Shown here: in pieces, positions 5,750 through 6,001 of the stretch
Position numbering within the stretch: position 1 is the first letter of the stretch
Layout: each line of letters starts with the position of its first letter
Assembly (NCBI GenBank): GCA_013821615.1
Contig: JACDGQ010000217.1
Location: 1 to 6,001 of the forward strand
Length of the DNA: 6,001 nt
From: Planctomycetota bacterium
GTDB taxonomy: Bacteria > Planctomycetota > UBA11346
Reading direction: 5' to 3'
Program-made: the position numbers and the translations under genes
The notes under the pieces: model-generated
What the model saw: only the letters and a program-made list of their open reading frames with translations
What the model was told of the DNA's origin: nothing
Databases searched by the model: none

Positions 5750-5777
5750 CGTCGTCGCGCCATCACCTGCGACGACG
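5750..5777. repeat. 9-bp-arm inverted repeat in the modA/release-factor intergenic region
   Basis: CGTCGTCGC (5750-5758) and GCGACGACG (5769-5777) are perfect complements with a 10-base spacer. The site lies about 80 bp upstream of modA and 45 bp upstream of the rightward gene, so it could be an operator or an RNA hairpin. It bears no resemblance to the AT-rich ModE operator. The trinucleotide periodicity in GC-rich DNA makes chance plausible. Confidence 0.4.
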
Positions 5778-5812
5778 TGGACGTGCCTGCTGCACCAGGG
5801 TCGGCTTGCCCG

Positions 5813-5816
5813 GGAG
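5813..5816 (+). promoter_or_regulatory. Ribosome binding site suggesting a GTG start for the release-factor-like gene
   Basis: GGAG stands five bases before the GTG at 5822, the same spacing as for the esterase gene. The ATG at 5840 has no comparable site close to it. Confidence 0.5.
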
Positions 5817-5821
5817 CAGGT

Positions 5822-6001
5822 GTGGCCTACCACTGCGCCATGCCCAGCTACGCCGTCGCCGATGCCGCCCTGATCGCGGAGTGCGAGATCTCGAACTCGT
5901 CGACGCACAGCCCCGGGGGACAGCACCGCAACAAGACCGAGTCGTCGGTGCGCTTCCGGCACCGGCCGAGCGGGCTGGTCGCGCAGTGCGAGGAGCACCG
6001 C
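5822..6001 (+). CDS. Peptide chain release factor-like protein with GGQ motif, 5' part (truncated by window end)
   Basis: The frame is open to the window edge. Counting from the ATG at 5840 (the GTG start adds six residues), the visible part is MPSYAVADAALIAECEISNS, then STHSPGGQHRNKTESS and VRFRHRPSGLVAQCEEHR. Gly26-Gly27-Gln28 is the GGQ motif of class I release factors and of the stand-alone rescue hydrolases (ArfB/YaeJ, RF-H type); it enters the ribosomal peptidyl-transferase centre and triggers peptidyl-tRNA hydrolysis. The GGQHRNKTESSVRFRH context is characteristic of the RF-1 domain. Because GGQ lies so near the N-terminus, this is not a full RF1 or RF2, which have long stop-codon recognition domains first. 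A small single-domain protein is expected, and its basic C-terminal tail, if any, lies outside the window. Rescue of stalled ribosomes is the plausible role but not proven. The start is uncertain: GTG 5822 has the better ribosome binding site, ATG 5840 looks closer to where such proteins usually begin. Confidence 0.85.
   Translation, partial: MAYHCAMPSYAVADAALIAECEISNSSTHSPGGQHRNKTESSVRFRHRPSGLVAQCEEHR

Noticed and set aside
5670..5821. ModE operator or molybdenum-cofactor riboswitch upstream of modA
   Set aside because: No AT-rich ModE-type dyad and no extended structured leader could be seen; only the GC-rich 9-bp dyad is present.

Overview
The window is GC-rich, compactly coded bacterial DNA. 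It looks like a Planctomycetota/Verrucomicrobiota/Lentisphaerota-type (PVC) genome. The reasons are indirect: secreted proteins of types I associate with that group (a xylose-isomerase-like TIM-barrel protein and a divergent acetylxylan esterase with an N-terminal beta domain), a stand-alone GGQ release-factor-like protein, and an intergenic patch of inverted and tandem repeats. The phylum is an inference. No tRNA, rRNA, CRISPR array or transposase gene was seen.

Left part (1-1977): a 5' fragment of a CoA-acylating methylmalonate-semialdehyde dehydrogenase gene runs leftward off the window edge. It is divergent from a complete GntR/HutC-family regulator gene (1180-1977). The 174-bp gap is AT-rich against its surroundings and dense in palindromes. 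A 17-bp perfect inverted repeat sits almost exactly between the -35 and -10 boxes of a good leftward promoter for the dehydrogenase, the classic place for a repressor operator. The simplest model is a substrate-responsive GntR repressor controlling the adjacent dehydrogenase, and perhaps itself.

Middle (2000-4449): a leftward secreted TIM-barrel protein gene (convergent with the GntR gene, about 22 bp apart) and a rightward secreted acetylxylan-esterase-like gene are divergent across 269 bp. Both carry signal peptides, which suggests extracytoplasmic carbohydrate metabolism. Whether they are co-regulated is not shown.

Intergenic repeat patch (4450-4892): about 440 bp with no credible gene lie between the convergent esterase and modA genes. 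It holds two separate long inverted repeats, one with a 25-bp stem and one with 13-bp arms ending in tandem 8-mers, plus a short TTCGTRG near-repeat. They look like small dispersed repeat modules, and may also end transcription from both sides.

Right part (4893-6001): a leftward orphan molybdate-binding protein gene (modA-like) without modB or modC beside it, then a divergent, right-truncated gene for a small release-factor-like protein with the GGQ motif. A 9-bp-arm inverted repeat lies between them.
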